A DNA stretch of 64,000 bases from Pelodera strongyloides. Lineage: Eukaryota; Nematoda; Chromadorea; Rhabditida; Rhabditidae. A program made the position numbers and the translations under genes. Shown piece by piece: positions 32,100-44,228 of the stretch. The notes under the pieces are model-generated. The model did no database searches. It was given only the letters and a program-made list of their open reading frames with translations, and had not been told where the DNA came from. Positions within the stretch are counted from its first letter, which is position 1, and each line of letters starts with the position of its first letter. The stretch covers positions 248,001-312,000 of the forward strand of contig JAANDG010000012.1 in assembly GCA_036852015.1 (NCBI GenBank). Direction: 5' to 3'.

Positions 32100-33273
32100 C
32101 GCTCATTTTATTCCTCAATTTATACCCTAAGCATGCTTATCATATCGTTGCAGCACCTCTTGATGAAGTAAAGTCTGTTCGTGACCTTGGCATTAAAATT
32201 CAGAATAATCTACAATTCAATGAACATTTGAATTTGGTTTATAATTCTGCTATCTGGAAAATGCATATCTTATTACGCATTGTTCATATTCGTGATCCCG
32301 CTATCCTTGTTCACTGCTTCAAGACTTGGGTTCTTCCAAAACTTGAATTTTCGAGCTCAGTTTGGCGTCCATTCAAAATGAAGCGTGTGCAATCTAGCTT
32401 TACTCGTATTGTTTATTTTAAATGTTTTGGCGTGAGGTGTTATACTGATCTTCCCAACTATAGGGATCGATTACGTCGTTTAGAACTTGTTTCCTTGCAA
32501 GAGAGGAGAATCGGCAAGGATTTAGTCCTTGCATTTAAGATTATTTCAGGTGAAGTTCGGTTGAGCCGAAGTAAATATTTCAGGCCTAAGCCTACTAATG
32601 GGCGAACGAAGTTTTACAACTTCCATATTCCGTTTACTAAATGCAGTGCATTTAAAAACAGCTTTTTTATTCGAGCGGCTGTCTGGCTTATGAAGCTTCC
32701 AAGTGATATTCTTAAAGGGATGGGCTCACTACAAAATCACCTTGTTTTTATGCTTTCGTTTGATTGTACAAAGGTAAAATAAAACAAAGAGCATAAAAAA
32801 AGTTTCTTGAATTACTCCCTAGGGAAGATATTAGGTAAAAAGGGTGCGTATTGATCTTTTTTCCGATAACGTGAGTAAACAAGATAAACTAGGGAAGCTA
32901 AGAGATATGGCTGAAACACACTGTTTTGAGCAAAATAAACTGTAGTTTTCATCGTTTATTTACTTAAAACAATGAAAAACAGTGTGTTTCAGCCATATCT
33001 CTTAGCTTCCCTAGTTTATCTTGTTTACTCACGTTATCGGAAAAAAGATCAATACGCACCCTTTTTACCTAATATCTTCCCTAGGGAGTAATTCAAGAAA
33101 CTTTTTTTATGCTCTTTGTTTTATTTTACCTTTGTACAATCAAACGAAAGCATAAAAACAAGGTGATTTTGTAGTGAGCCCATCCCTTTAAAGCACAAAA
33201 TTCCATTCAGTTTCAGGCGGCTCTTGAAAAAATTGATTTAGTGAGTTTCTTTCAGCTTCCTTGTGTCACTTAG
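32100..33273 (+). pseudogene. 5'-truncated LINE reverse-transcriptase remnant, interrupted by a foldback
   Basis: The open frame from about 32100 to 32715 encodes the C-terminal part of a non-LTR retrotransposon ORF2. It has a VRDLGI motif, LPKLEFSSSVWRP, RDRLRRLELVSLQERR and a WLMKLPSDIL ending, all typical of this region. The same frame resumes after the inserted element at 33192 and ends at TAG 33271-33273. The endonuclease and catalytic polymerase motifs are absent, so the copy is dead on arrival (5'-truncated). Confidence 0.85.
32716..33187. mobile_element. TTAA-type foldback inserted into the LINE (AGGGATGGGC ends)
   Basis: Near-perfect inverted arms of about 215 bases flank a spacer of about 40 bases. 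The ends are AGGGATGGGC and GCCCATCCCT. TTAA is present once on each side (32712-32715 and 33188-33191), and removing one TTAA plus the element restores the LINE reading frame. This confirms the element boundaries. Confidence 0.95.
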
Positions 33274-34275
33274 GCCAAGGTTTACGCAATGGTCCTATGG
33301 CCAAACGGCGCGGTTTGCTAACTCCTTTGTGTTTTCAAGTCGCAAAGCATTTGTGGCGAAACTTTCGCACAACAACGGCAAATTTCCGTTCCGTGTCAAA
33401 ACGCACGGCATAAAAAGGTTGTTCCAAAAGAATGAAATAAATAAATATTCGCTGGTTTTTTGTACGTTCTTCTCTGCATTTGGTTGTATAGGACAATTCC
33501 GCTGTTGTAACGCTTGGGGAGGCCTTACAACACATATTTTTTTTGACATGGCAGTTTCGTTTCTTTCAATCCCTCCAAGTTAGACGTGGGCAGGTCTCAC
33601 TTGGTATCACAGTTTTTAGCTGGTTATCATACAATTATACACGTTTTTTTTCACTCATGGTAATTCAGAATTTCCTTGTTGTATTGTGGTTGAATGTTTA
33701 TTTACCCTTGCTATACTATTTTATTTAAAATGGTTATCATTTTAGTTTGTGCATTGTTTATATGTTATGTTTCATTTTCCACCTGACTGGTGTGTGCTTT
33801 ATTGCTAATAAATGTTCAAATGTCCAAATGCTCATTCGTTGGAATTGTGTATCGTTCAGTATATTACTTGTCCCAAACCTGGCATCAGATTTACCACACA
33901 ACTCTTTTCTTTTTCTTTCTTGAAATACTAGATTACAATTGTAGTTGGTATGCAATTGAAGTTGTGCGAGGACAAGTATGCTCCATGATATTTAGTGCTC
34001 CAGTACCGTATCCTAACCGAATTTGAAATAGGCCTACTACTGTAATAATACACGATAATACAGTAATTACACACATTTTCTTTTCTTTTTTTTATTGCTC
34101 GATCCTCCTCGCGATCGATGAGCGGATCGGGATCTCAAATCGTTTTAACTTTTTAAATATTTTAATTAAGAAGAAGAACGTTATGAGATTGTATGAGATT
34201 CTTGACGTTTACCTACAACCTTGCCTATCGTTTCGCTTGAAAACATGGTTGTACCACGCCAATTGTATTTACGGT

Positions 34276-34290
34276 TCACATTTTAGGCCT
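34276..34290 (+). promoter_or_regulatory. Probable trans-splice acceptor of the E2F gene
   Basis: The acceptor CACATTTTAG ends at 34286, four bases before the ATG at 34291, and no upstream exon is evident. This fits spliced-leader addition but rests on position alone. Confidence 0.5.
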
Positions 34291-37200
34291 ATGTCGCTGG
34301 GTGACTTTCCAAGTTTGTTCGACGATGACCTCCACGATCCAGTAGACTTCGATGGACAAATTTTGTCTCGAGCCTGTTCGGAGCCCACCGAACAAAAAAG
34401 TCGAACCAGCGGTGTGCGAAGAACGCCTCGTTTTCGCGTTACCCCGTATTCGGAAGCTCCAAGTATGTTTAATTACCGTTATTATACTATTCAAACCAAA
34501 AATGGAGGCTAACATAGCATAATCGGCTGTGGTAACCTCTCCCGCTCCCAGTGCTTAGACAATCAGGGCAGGGATATGTGTTCAACTTGGGGTTTCACTA
34601 GCATTGTGAACTACTTACGAGGTTGAAGGTTGAATGTTACATTTGCCTAGTTTTGTCGTTCGTCCCGTTAGTTGCGAATGGGTGTCTGTCTTAACGTCAT
34701 CTATCGCTTTGCAGGTTCTTCTTCATCCGAGTGCAGTTTTTCAACAAAACCGGTGCAAAAGTCCAAGAATCCGCGTGCGTTTTGATTTTCTTTCCTAACT
34801 GATCACAACCATATCACTAGTATTCTTGATTCTTTGAAATTTCTCTACGAGCCTTTCGCATTCGATCCTATCTATTAGGTGTGTATGGTGCCAGTGTTTA
34901 GTCTGTATGTATTTCGTCACATCGTCCTTAGTTTTGTTCCCTAATCTGCCCCCGTTAATTTTAGGCGCAAGGCGTAGTGCCGGCAACGAGCGACGCTTCG
35001 ATCGGTCCTTACTTCATTTAACGAAGGACTTCGTTCAGATTCTCACTAAGGAAAAGGTGGGCTTCTGGTATTTTAGTTCGTGGTGAACTTTAAAACAAGT
35101 ACTATTGTCACGTGGAATCTAATTTTTTTTATCTCATGTGAATGAATAACTACTCGTTTTTAGACTGTGTGTCTGAGGAAACTTTCCACAAGAATGGAAG
35201 CTTCGATGCGAAGGCTCTACGATGTGACGAACGTTTTGGAAGGGCTGGGTCTCGTGGTCAAGGATCGGGGAAGCAAAGTCTACAGATTGTACGTTGTTAT
35301 TTGTCATGCTAAGGTTGGAAACCCGGCTGGCACGCTGGCAGTCGCTGCTCTAGTCTAAAAGGGAGATTCGCCATTGGTAGCTGGCATACCACGTCCGGAA
35401 ACTGTACCAGCTTAAATTCACGTCCGTAGCGTGAGTAACAGACTCAACTCATCTCCTGATTTTTTTGGCGCGTTTTAACATGTCTGCTAGTACTAGACGG
35501 GCGGTTCGGTCATTAATTTCAATTTTACTCACTCACAACACACTGGGACGAGCAACAGGCGCATTTCAGGTGTCATACTGAACGTGAACGTGAACCACAA
35601 ACTTGGTCCGATTTGACACCTTTGCGGGAGAGCGATCTGTTTCTAAAGGTAGGGGCACAATCGAGATGGGCATTTTTTGGAAAATTTTTGCATGCGCCCT
35701 TAAAAGTCACTTGGTATGTTGGCTGGTGGATTACTAACATATGTGGTGGGGGGGGGGTGCTGTGCTAGTTAATTGTAATATTAGTTAATTCCTAATCTCC
35801 GCATTTTAAGGCAGACGCTCTGAATCAGCGTTCAAATGAATTGGACAACTGCATTGAACAACTCGAAAAAGTGGTTCGAGAAGAAAAGGAGGCGGAGTGG
35901 AATCGACAGTATAGGTTAGGTATACAGTTATGAGGTTCACTTATTAATTGAAAATTTGAAGTAAGGTACATTGATAGCACAACCAGACCTGAGACCAGTA
36001 GTGACATTTTCAATATCCATGTGTATTTCTGCTTGACGGCTTGACTATCCTATTTCCTGTTTGAGAAGAGTGAAGACCGTGCATGGCATAAATTCGTTGA
36101 CGCTCTGACCGACGAAAAAACCACCACCGAATTAGCATTTTGCATAAATTTAGACGGTGGTATTAGGCTCGGAGCCATACCACCCACCGTCGCGATTAGA
36201 ATATTTGGTATGGTGAAAATCAGAAACGTATCATATTTGGATTTGGAATTTGGATGGTGTTTTTGAGCTTTTCCCGACGAGTTTTATGCCCTGAGACCGT
36301 GTAAGATTCTCTCATTGCGGCGGGTAAGGCGCACTTTATTACTTCAAGCTAAAGTTGTGAACGCGTTTGCTTTGCCAGCATAACAATATTATTTGTGGCT
36401 TGTTTAATGCAGTGGCTTTCCTATATATTTTTTTACTTTTCCAACAACACGCATGTTTGTTTTCTTCTTGTTGTACAGACTTACTTGTTCATTGCAGCTA
36501 CATCCCACGCAAAGAACTGGAAGAGCACTTCCCCAAACGTGTATTGCAGGTTATTCAAATGCCATTGGGCACCGAGCTGGCAGTAAGTATTAGTAATTTT
36601 TTTTTTTTTTAGTTTGCTGATTATTTTGTTTTCGCTCGTAGTTGGACTGCTGAACGTAGGTTGGTGGGTAAATCAGCTCGGAATACCAGTTTCGCTCAGA
36701 CCACGACCACCACCGGAAATTATATTTCAGCGCTGATTTAGTGCTGTGGTTATTCCTCCTTTGTGAATTGGCAAGAGGCTCTATTCTCAGGTGACTGAAG
36801 TTCCGCACATTGATCAAAGCAAGAGGTTCAAGAAGGCTGTCCATGTTGCAGTGCAGGGAGTATCGCAACCACTTTTGGTCACAGCAATTAACAACAAGGA
36901 GCGGGTCCTCTTGCAGCCGACGTTGTGGCAGCAGACTTCTTGGAAGGTGTGGTCCTTGTTAGGATTCCTATAATAACATAAATAATACTTCATATGCAGC
37001 ATTGCAGCAACTACATAGAACACAAAAAAAACGATATATACAAATGAACATTCTAAAAATCAGGGAGGCAGTTAGATTTTTGCTCGTTTTGAAGTGAAAG
37101 TGGGTAGATTCGTAACATCATATATGATGTGGGGTGATCCTCCTGTACTTATAGTATGCTACGAGCATTTTGGTATTCTTTTATGTACAGCGTTTTTTAT

Positions 37201-38693
37201 AAGCTAGATTGTTTTATTTTCTGCAAAATTGTATTTTTAACTTTGACTTTGACAGTACTTTAGGCGATAGCGTGTCTGCCAAAACCACAGCAGATACATC
37301 CACCCATTCCCATTCTAAATGTGCGACCTCCTTCTGTGAAGGCAAGGATTCTGGCTTCCAGTCGTAGTGTGAGTTATTTATTTATTATAGTTAAGAAAAT
37401 TGTATGTAAATTTGTTTCAAAATTGTATTGATTCTATTCTGTGGATATGTCCGGTATGTTTGATAGTGGCACATTGGTACATGGTACCATATGTGGTTCT
37501 GTAATATTATTCAAATATGTGTTTTTCTTTTCGTTTCGTGGCTATTTTGTATAGTCAGCGAAAATTATTCTGCGCTGCTCGAAATATTGGGTTCTCGCCT
37601 GCCATCTACCACCCTAGTTTATTATTCTTTTCATGTATTCTCTTTATTTTATTCAGTCTTTCAGAGCCACGCCGCTGTGCGACCAGCTAATTGTACACAG
37701 GGAAACAAATTGGACACTGTCAGCAATGACAGTAATCCTGCCCCGGTTAAGGATACTTCTCATGGTGAAGAAAAGGACGCTGAACTGAAGCCTTTGGTCA
37801 GTGGGATATGGTTTTATTTTTATATTTAACATTCCTCTACCTTTCCCGGTCCTTATTCTGTGATTATTAGGCTTAGCAGAAGTGATTGAAGTAAAACAAT
37901 AAATTATTATTTTTTTTAAACTTTGTTATGGTCAGTTCAGATTGATTCTCCGTTGACGGATAGAATTGAACACGGGCGTGATCTGTCCCTGTATTCCCTC
38001 CCAGTGTCCCCTATGGAAAAACGGGTTGATTTCGCCGAGCTTCTGGATTCTGAAGAGGTTTGTAACGTTGTTCTTTAGCATTCATTATGAAGTATTTATG
38101 GTTCCCATAGTCCGATATTGACTGGTCGGCCCGGTGGTCTATTACTGTTTGAAGCTGTCATGCCATCATGCGCCCTTAATGGGTGCTTTCTTAGAATTGA
38201 ACTTCCGACTTTCCACAGGACAGAATTCCCTGGTTTGATTGGTTGACTGAAAATTGAAAATGGTTTTGAGGTTCGTGTTCGTGACATCATGCTGTCCACT
38301 TCGTCATCTATGGATTCTTCGCAAAAGGACATCCTTTATGGGAACACTTCGGGGTCTCTGTCTGATTCGGAGCTTCTTCCTACTGTTCCGTCAATGTTGA
38401 GCCCCTGGTACTCGCCGTTGAGAGGTATTCGTTTTTTTTTATGTTTCTAACTCTTCATTATGTATCAATGGAAACATATGTTATTTCGTAAGTTTCGTAA
38501 GTTCGTATATGTTTATGCAGTAAAAGTAGCATTTATATCTTTATTCCGTTTGTATTCTGGTTTATTTTTCTAAATTTAGTTAGGGAGCCTTTTTCTAGAA
38601 AGAGGATCAGTTTCGGATGACTCGTGCATGGATCCCGATCTGTACTTTGCTAACAACAACGATCTTGGTTTGGGTATGTTGTGCGACTGGTAG
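34291..38693 (+). CDS. E2F: E2F-family transcription factor
   Basis: E2F proteins bind TTTSSCGC sites, usually as heterodimers with DP, and control S-phase genes. Exons: 34291-34462, 34715-34774, 34965-35056, 35164-35288, 35570-35648, 35811-35914, 36498-36582, 36791-36946, 37264-37368, 37665-37796, 37941-38057, 38271-38424, 38599-38693, giving 491 residues. The winged-helix DNA-binding domain spans two exons: RFDRSLLHLTKDFVQILTKE, then the recognition helix and strands MRRLYDVTNVLEGLGLVVKD. A coiled-coil dimerisation segment follows (LDNCIEQLEKVVREEKEAEW), then marked-box-like sequence (VIQMPLGTELAV and after). A single DNA-binding domain and a dimerisation coil make it a typical rather than E2F7/8-like member. 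The C-terminus ends acidic, with LGLGMLCDW, and could serve in transactivation or pocket-protein binding. The acceptor at 38271 (TTTTGAG) is poor; see findings. I cannot assign a specific nematode paralogue. Confidence 0.93.
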
Positions 38694-38758
38694 GTTCCCA
38701 GGCGTCTTGATAGGTTCAAACTTGGCTTAGGCTTAAGACGTGGCCACCTTCGTCAGAG

Positions 38759-38929
38759 CTGTATGGCATGTGGTTTGTGAAACTTGCAGTTCCATGTGTT
38801 ATATGCATATGCAATCTTCTGTACTACTCGACTGTATTTCCGGCACTGAATAGAATATACTTTGCATATACGTGGACACCCAGTGGCCTTGACGGATGCT
38901 AAGTTTCCAAACCACGTGTCATACATACG
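38759..38929. repeat. Imperfect palindromic repeat
   Basis: GTATGGCATGTGGTTTGTGA at the left is complementary, with mismatches, to CCAAACCACGTGTCATAC at the right. The same AAACCACGTGTCATAC end recurs at 43675-43695. It resembles the TTAA elements internally but lacks TTAA at its ends. Confidence 0.65.
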
Positions 38930-41681
38930 CATTGTATATTATTTTATTCGACTTAGTGGTAGGTAGTCCGATTGATTTCTTCGTCATTTTGATACGTTCG
39001 CCGAATGGGAGTGAATCTTGTAATACTTGTTTAAAATTGTTTTAAAGTGTTTATAATGTCAATGTGCAATGTTGAGGAATTAGTATAGAGGTATTCTTTG
39101 GATAGATGTTTATGTTTATAGTTTGCCCTAGTTTTTTCCCTAGTCGTCAGATTTAAGATTTAGTTCGGTGATCTTGGTCATTTTTTGGTGTTTTCAGTTT
39201 TGGTGTGCATCTAGTTTTACGATCCTACCCATCTCAATCTTTATCTCCCATGCAGGTACCCTTTATTGGCTTTATTACGCATGTTTCTGTTTTCATCAAG
39301 CCGAGGATCAGTTCCGAGGGTTTAGATGTGATTTATATTATGATCAATTTTACCAGTCTCATATATTTATATTTATAGGTTTCTTCATCTTTTGATGTGT
39401 TTGTTATTTGATGTGCATGTTAGTGATAGGTGGTAGTGGGCTTAGTGGCCTAACGGTTCATTTTTATGTCGTACTTTGTTAGGTTAGGTTAGGAGCTAGG
39501 GGTTACTTTTAATTCTTATTCTCTATTCTTTCCATTTACGTCCATGCGTTGTCGTTATATGCGAGTCATTATTATTATTATTAATTGTCTGATTTTCATG
39601 TGATGATAGTGATTCACGTAATCATCGCATGGCCTTCCTTGAAAAGATTTTTTTATTATTTATTTAATAGTACGCGATTTCTCGCGTTTTTATTTCTGGA
39701 TTTCTGGTTTATGTTATGTTCAAAATTGTATCTTACATATCACATGTTGCGTGAATTTTATCTCACTTTGAACAAGTTGTTTTACTCATTTGTTATATTA
39801 TATAAAAGTTTGTGTTTTTGTGGATTCCGTTGTTGTACTGCTTGTTTTCAGCCGTTACTTAACGGTTATGTATTTTATTGTGTGATTCTTGTTTGTAATT
39901 TTTGTATTCTTATGTGGGCGATTGAAAAATGCCTATTTTGTGGTAAACTTTTTTGTTTCCTTTTCACACGATTTGTTTACTGTAAGACTTATTTGTGGGC
40001 AATAACATTGCTCCCATTTCTTGGGTATTGTAAGCGATGTGGACTTTGATCTTGTGTAGTATTTCTTTGAGTAGGATTGATACGGTCATATGTTCTGGTT
40101 GTGTAAAATTGAGAAATGCTGAGATACTTGTGTTAGAGATCTAGAGGGTGGTGATTTCTCTCACTTTGGGTTCTCGTGTACTCGTTTCGTTATTAGTAAT
40201 CGAGTTTGTATTAGGTACTTCATGTAGACTACCAAAAGGTGAAGCATGATCCCAAATGAACTCTCCACACCCAATAGTGGAAAGCTTTTTTCTGTGCGAA
40301 AACCGGTTGGTTGCTATCATTTTGATCATTTATCGATTTATCAGTGTGTATCCATCCCTTTTGTTGTCTCGGGATGAGAGAAATCACTGTTTTACTGCAA
40401 TGGTTAGTTGTGAATTGCTTCGGTTAAGCATATGGGTGTCATTTTTCATGAGTCGCCATGCTATAACAATAAAATACATTTTAGTTTCATTTTCATTTTT
40501 GTCTTTTTTTTGTGAAAGTTCAATGTGGTTTTCTAGCGCTAAATAAGATCCATATAAATATACTTGTGGCCGGCTGTACTGACAAGCTGGCGCCTCTCAT
40601 TGCTATTGCGGACAGTGGGCGTTGTAAAGTGCCGTGCGGTCTGCGCAGGCCGCTTTGTCTCAGACATTTTTGACCCTTTATGCAAATTGTGACGTCCTTG
40701 GTTTGGTTTTCCCACGGTTTTTATAGGCGTAAATATTGTAGGTACTTTTTGAGGCGGGGCATTGTCACGATGACATTTGCAGGCCTTTAGGACGGCTGTT
40801 TGGGTTTGTGTTTATGAATGAGAATTTCTTTTAGGCTGCCATTGCTGGCTCGTAACCTAACGTGGCGGCTTGTGTAGGGTTGATCTGTGAGCATACGCCG
40901 TAGATCATATTTTTCTATTGTATGAACTGTTCACATTTGTGAGCACTAAGTTTGCCTTAGACTATGAAAAAATAGAGTGAACTGTTCAAAATATTTGGCG
41001 AAGTAGTTTCTGAACTGTTCAGTTATTTCTGTTTGTCATCTTGGTCTTGTGAGTTTGATTTTTCCTTGTTGACGGATACTTTTTTGTGCCCATTCAGCGA
41101 CACAGTGATATGTTTGTCATGTTATATTTGTAGGTAAACTGTTTGCCTGCCTGAGTTTTAAATGTCTGGGCGTAGCGATTCGCTATAAGAACATTTTAAA
41201 CAGTAAACCAAATAGTTGTATGTGGTTTGCTGTAGTTCGCTGAGGGACATTGGGAGATTATGCTTACTCATTGTCTTTATTTGATTCTTGGAATTTGAAA
41301 TGTATCTATGTCTGTAACATTGTTTGGCGTGTTTTGCATCAAAATATGGTGTCTGGTCTCTTTTCGTCTGTGTATACACATTGTTAGGCAATTTTTCTAT
41401 GATATAAACATTGTTCTGAACTCTGGGAGTTTTTTTTATCGACATTATCATTTTGGCTATCTCTATCTCTTGAGAACCCTGGGAGTGCATATGTACTGCA
41501 GCTGCACCGAACTATCATAGTTGGAGAATTCACGATTTTGCTTTTCACTAGATCTTTTTAGTTCTTGTGAAGTGGAACTCATTATATCTTTGTAGGTATT
41601 TTTTCGAACTGGCGCTTATCGATTGTTGTCTGTATCCAAATTGCTCATTTTCATTTAATCGTATACTTATTTCAATTTCAG

Positions 41682-41789
41682 GTTTGTGCTTGATATTGTG
41701 CATCGGTTCCGGAACGAGGGACCGCGTTAGAAACAAATACTGCATTTGTTTACGATTTGCCTTCGCTACTGTATGCTTTGGACGTTCAG
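41682..41789 (+). other. Candidate orphan exon (possible 5' exon of the TRPM gene)
   Basis: A strong acceptor (TTCAATTTCAG, ending 41681) and strong donor (TTCAG|GTGAGG at 41790) bracket 108 bases. One of the three frames is open and Cys-rich, but I recognise no homology. It may be a 5' UTR exon or a chance pair of sites. Confidence 0.3.
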
Positions 41790-42113
41790 GTGAGGGTTTT
41801 AGGTCATTTTTATGTTATTGTTCGTTAGTTATTGGTGGGTAAAATGTTTTCTACGGCGGCTTTTTGTTTCGGTAGTTTGAGATATGCTTGACCCGTTTTG
41901 CTTGTTTGTATTTCCTATTTTAGTAGATCAGTAACTGGGAGATATAAAGAAAGATGAATTGCTTGCTTAGTTTGTTCATATAGGAACTGTTTCTGTTGCG
42001 CCGAGAATAAGGCAAAGCTCACATAGAAAGTGAGAAAGGTTTCGTGTATGGTCGAGTAACGTTAACCTTGGATCGGGGTCCGATTGTGCTAATAATAGAC
42101 CTTATTACCTTAA

Positions 42114-42250
42114 AGCGGTATGACAATCGTGAATCGTATGGTATGTAAGACGCTGTATTCCCATGTGTTGTATGCAAATGAATATAATTAGAATAAAAAA
42201 AAGCGCAGTGATTTACATACGCTACACGGGAATACAACGTCCAATATGCT
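42114..42250. repeat. TTAA-flanked AGCGGTATGAC element, partial
   Basis: TTAA at 42110-42113 precedes AGCGGTATGACAATCG. The core contains GTATGCAAATGAATATAATT, shared with the MITE at 27856. The right end is not clear. Confidence 0.5.
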
Positions 42251-43740
42251 TCACAAAAAAACAGCTGTTATAGCTAGCTCTTTAACAAAATAACGACTCT
42301 GTGCACGAATCGATTGTTATCAATAAAAATTGCAAGTACATCTTGATCGGACACCGGTCCTGTTTTCTGGTAGCTGCTTGCATATTTGTGAAAGTGAAAA
42401 AAACAAAGAAATACTTGGTGTTTGTGTGATCTTTTTTTCGTTCATCTGAGCTGCGCTCCAAATTGGCTTTTTTATAAATGTTTTTTTTTCTTTCTCTTTG
42501 GGCAGTGTCTGTCTCGATCTTTCAATTTTGATTACAGCGAGACAGGCTTGTAAGGTGCGCCTTAATTTGCTGTAGAATTGGGAGTGAACTCAATTTCAGT
42601 TGTTTTGTGCAAGACTTCAAAATCTTCTCCTTTTTTGTATCTTTAATTTTTATCTGTCTGAGGGTGGTATTACTGTCGTTACCAATTAAGTAACCTGTAA
42701 GTGATTAGTTGCCAGGGGTCATATTTCCTTTTTTTCTGTAATTAAGCATATTAGCCAATCATATATATAGCCAATCTTATGTAAAGATATTTCGAAGGGG
42801 AAAATATTTTTCTTTTTGCATGTTCAAATGTGCTTTATTCAGCATTATTTGACGTATATTATTAATTACACATAAGATGAACCTCAAAACCTGGCTTAAA
42901 TGAACCGGATTTTGAGCATTTCATGCGTCTAAATACTGTACAATAGGAAGTGTGTAGGTTGGGTGTAGTGAATACAGTAGTAAAATAGTAATGTTGAAAT
43001 ACATATATTTTGAAATGTAGCAAGTGCAAGAGTCCGTGAGTGGTCACAATTGTGAATTTATGTAATGGTTTCTCTTCTTCATGGGTACACCTCATAAATT
43101 AATGATGTTATTAAATTATTTAAAAAGAGTGAATGCGAGTCTGTAACCTGTAAAATGGGTTGGTTATGGTGGGTCTGTGCACTCTTTGCAGTTAACGGGT
43201 AGACTGCAAATTTGTGCGTATGAGTTTAATCCACACAATCGGCTTATTGCCTTTTATTACTGGTTTACTGATGCATGTACCGAACTACTCTATACTGGAA
43301 CTAGTTGTTTTCCAATGTCTTTTTGAAAATTTGTGTGTTTTGGCTTTGTTCACAATTGGTTTGAGTAGAGTTTGTAGTTTGTTTTTGTTTATAGGTTAGT
43401 TGATAGGTTACTGATTATGATTAGGTGATATTTGCTTATACGCTTAGGTTAACGAAATCGAAATATAAATAACGATAATGGAATTGTTATTTGTTCCAGG
43501 GTGAAAAGGTCTTTCGAAAAATTTAGTTTTTTTTATTGGAGTACTTGTACTTTACAAACAGAACGTGGTGCCATTTCTGGTACGTTTTTGTGAAAGCTTC
43601 AGAAGTATTTAGTGAAGGCTGTACAATTGCATTTCCATGTAGTTCTCTGCCCTTCTGTGCAGTGCAAGCTTCATAAACCACGTGTCATACCGCTTTAAAT
43701 CAACTTTTTGTGTGTGTGTACTTACTTTTATTTGTTTCAG

Positions 43741-43761
43741 GCCACCTTAGTGTGGATATCC
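43741..43761 (+). other. Possible 5' UTR exon of the TRPM gene
   Basis: TTTGTTTCAG ends at 43740 and CC|GTAAGG begins at 43762, giving a 21-base exon-like piece. It lies upstream of an acceptor at 44217, eleven bases before the TRPM ATG. Weakly supported. Confidence 0.25.
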
Positions 43762-44228
43762 GTAAGGTATCGTCTGAAGTGTGCGAACGATCGACCCTTT
43801 TTTCTTCGATGTAATTTGCTTTTCATCTTGGAAGTCACTTATACAACCGTGCTACTTATGGTGAGCCTTTTTTGGATGTGTTATTTTGTTATTGTTAATA
43901 TTTGGGTTACTCAAGATCATCCTAAACTGTTTTTTTTTTCACCCGGCTGATTGTGTAGTGCATAACACTGCTCTGGAAAATGCATTTTTGCTAGTGTTTT
44001 GTCTTTGTGGCTTTAGCAAGGCTGGAAGTTCACTGGTGGTATTTATATGTTTCAAAACAAGGTAATAATTTATGAAGCCGGCAACGCCGCAGTCCTGGTA
44101 ATGTCAAGAGTAACCAGTAAGCGATTATACCATGACGAGGATAATACTCTAATTCTAATAGCACTAGCGAATGGTTATCGGTAACTATTTTTTTTGTTTG
44201 AAATTATAATAATGTAGATTGTGCTGTC

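Larger units (their letters stand above)
31974..34290. other. Intergenic region before E2F
   Basis: It contains the 3' UTR of the Lys/His-rich gene (AATAAA at 32039-32044), a LINE 3' remnant (about 32100-33273) and the foldback inserted in it (32716-33187). About 1 kb of AT-rich sequence follows. No further gene is seen in 33280-34280. Confidence 0.7.
38694..44217. other. Intergenic region between E2F and TRPM
   Basis: About 5.5 kb of T-rich sequence. It contains a palindromic repeat (38759-38929), a possible exon-like segment (41682-41789), a TTAA-flanked AGCGGTATGAC element end at 42114, and repeats ending in CATACCGCTTTAAA at 43693-43703. The regions 39000-41650 and 42260-43500 contain nothing I can identify on either strand. 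Confidence 0.6.

Noticed and set aside
33217..33240. Apparent 24-base microexon between TTTCAG and GTGAGT upstream of E2F
   Set aside because: It lies in the resumed LINE reading frame that continues past both sites to a stop at 33271, so the splice-like sites are better explained as LINE coding sequence.
38759..38929. Another member of the TTAA foldback family
   Set aside because: The inverted ends are real, but neither end abuts TTAA and the terminal AGCG is missing, so I kept it separate.
39585..40049. Plus-strand open frame of 154 codons with many Phe, Leu and Cys residues
   Set aside because: The composition follows from T-rich DNA; hydrophobic residues are spread without defined membrane segments or motifs, and no splice context supports a gene.
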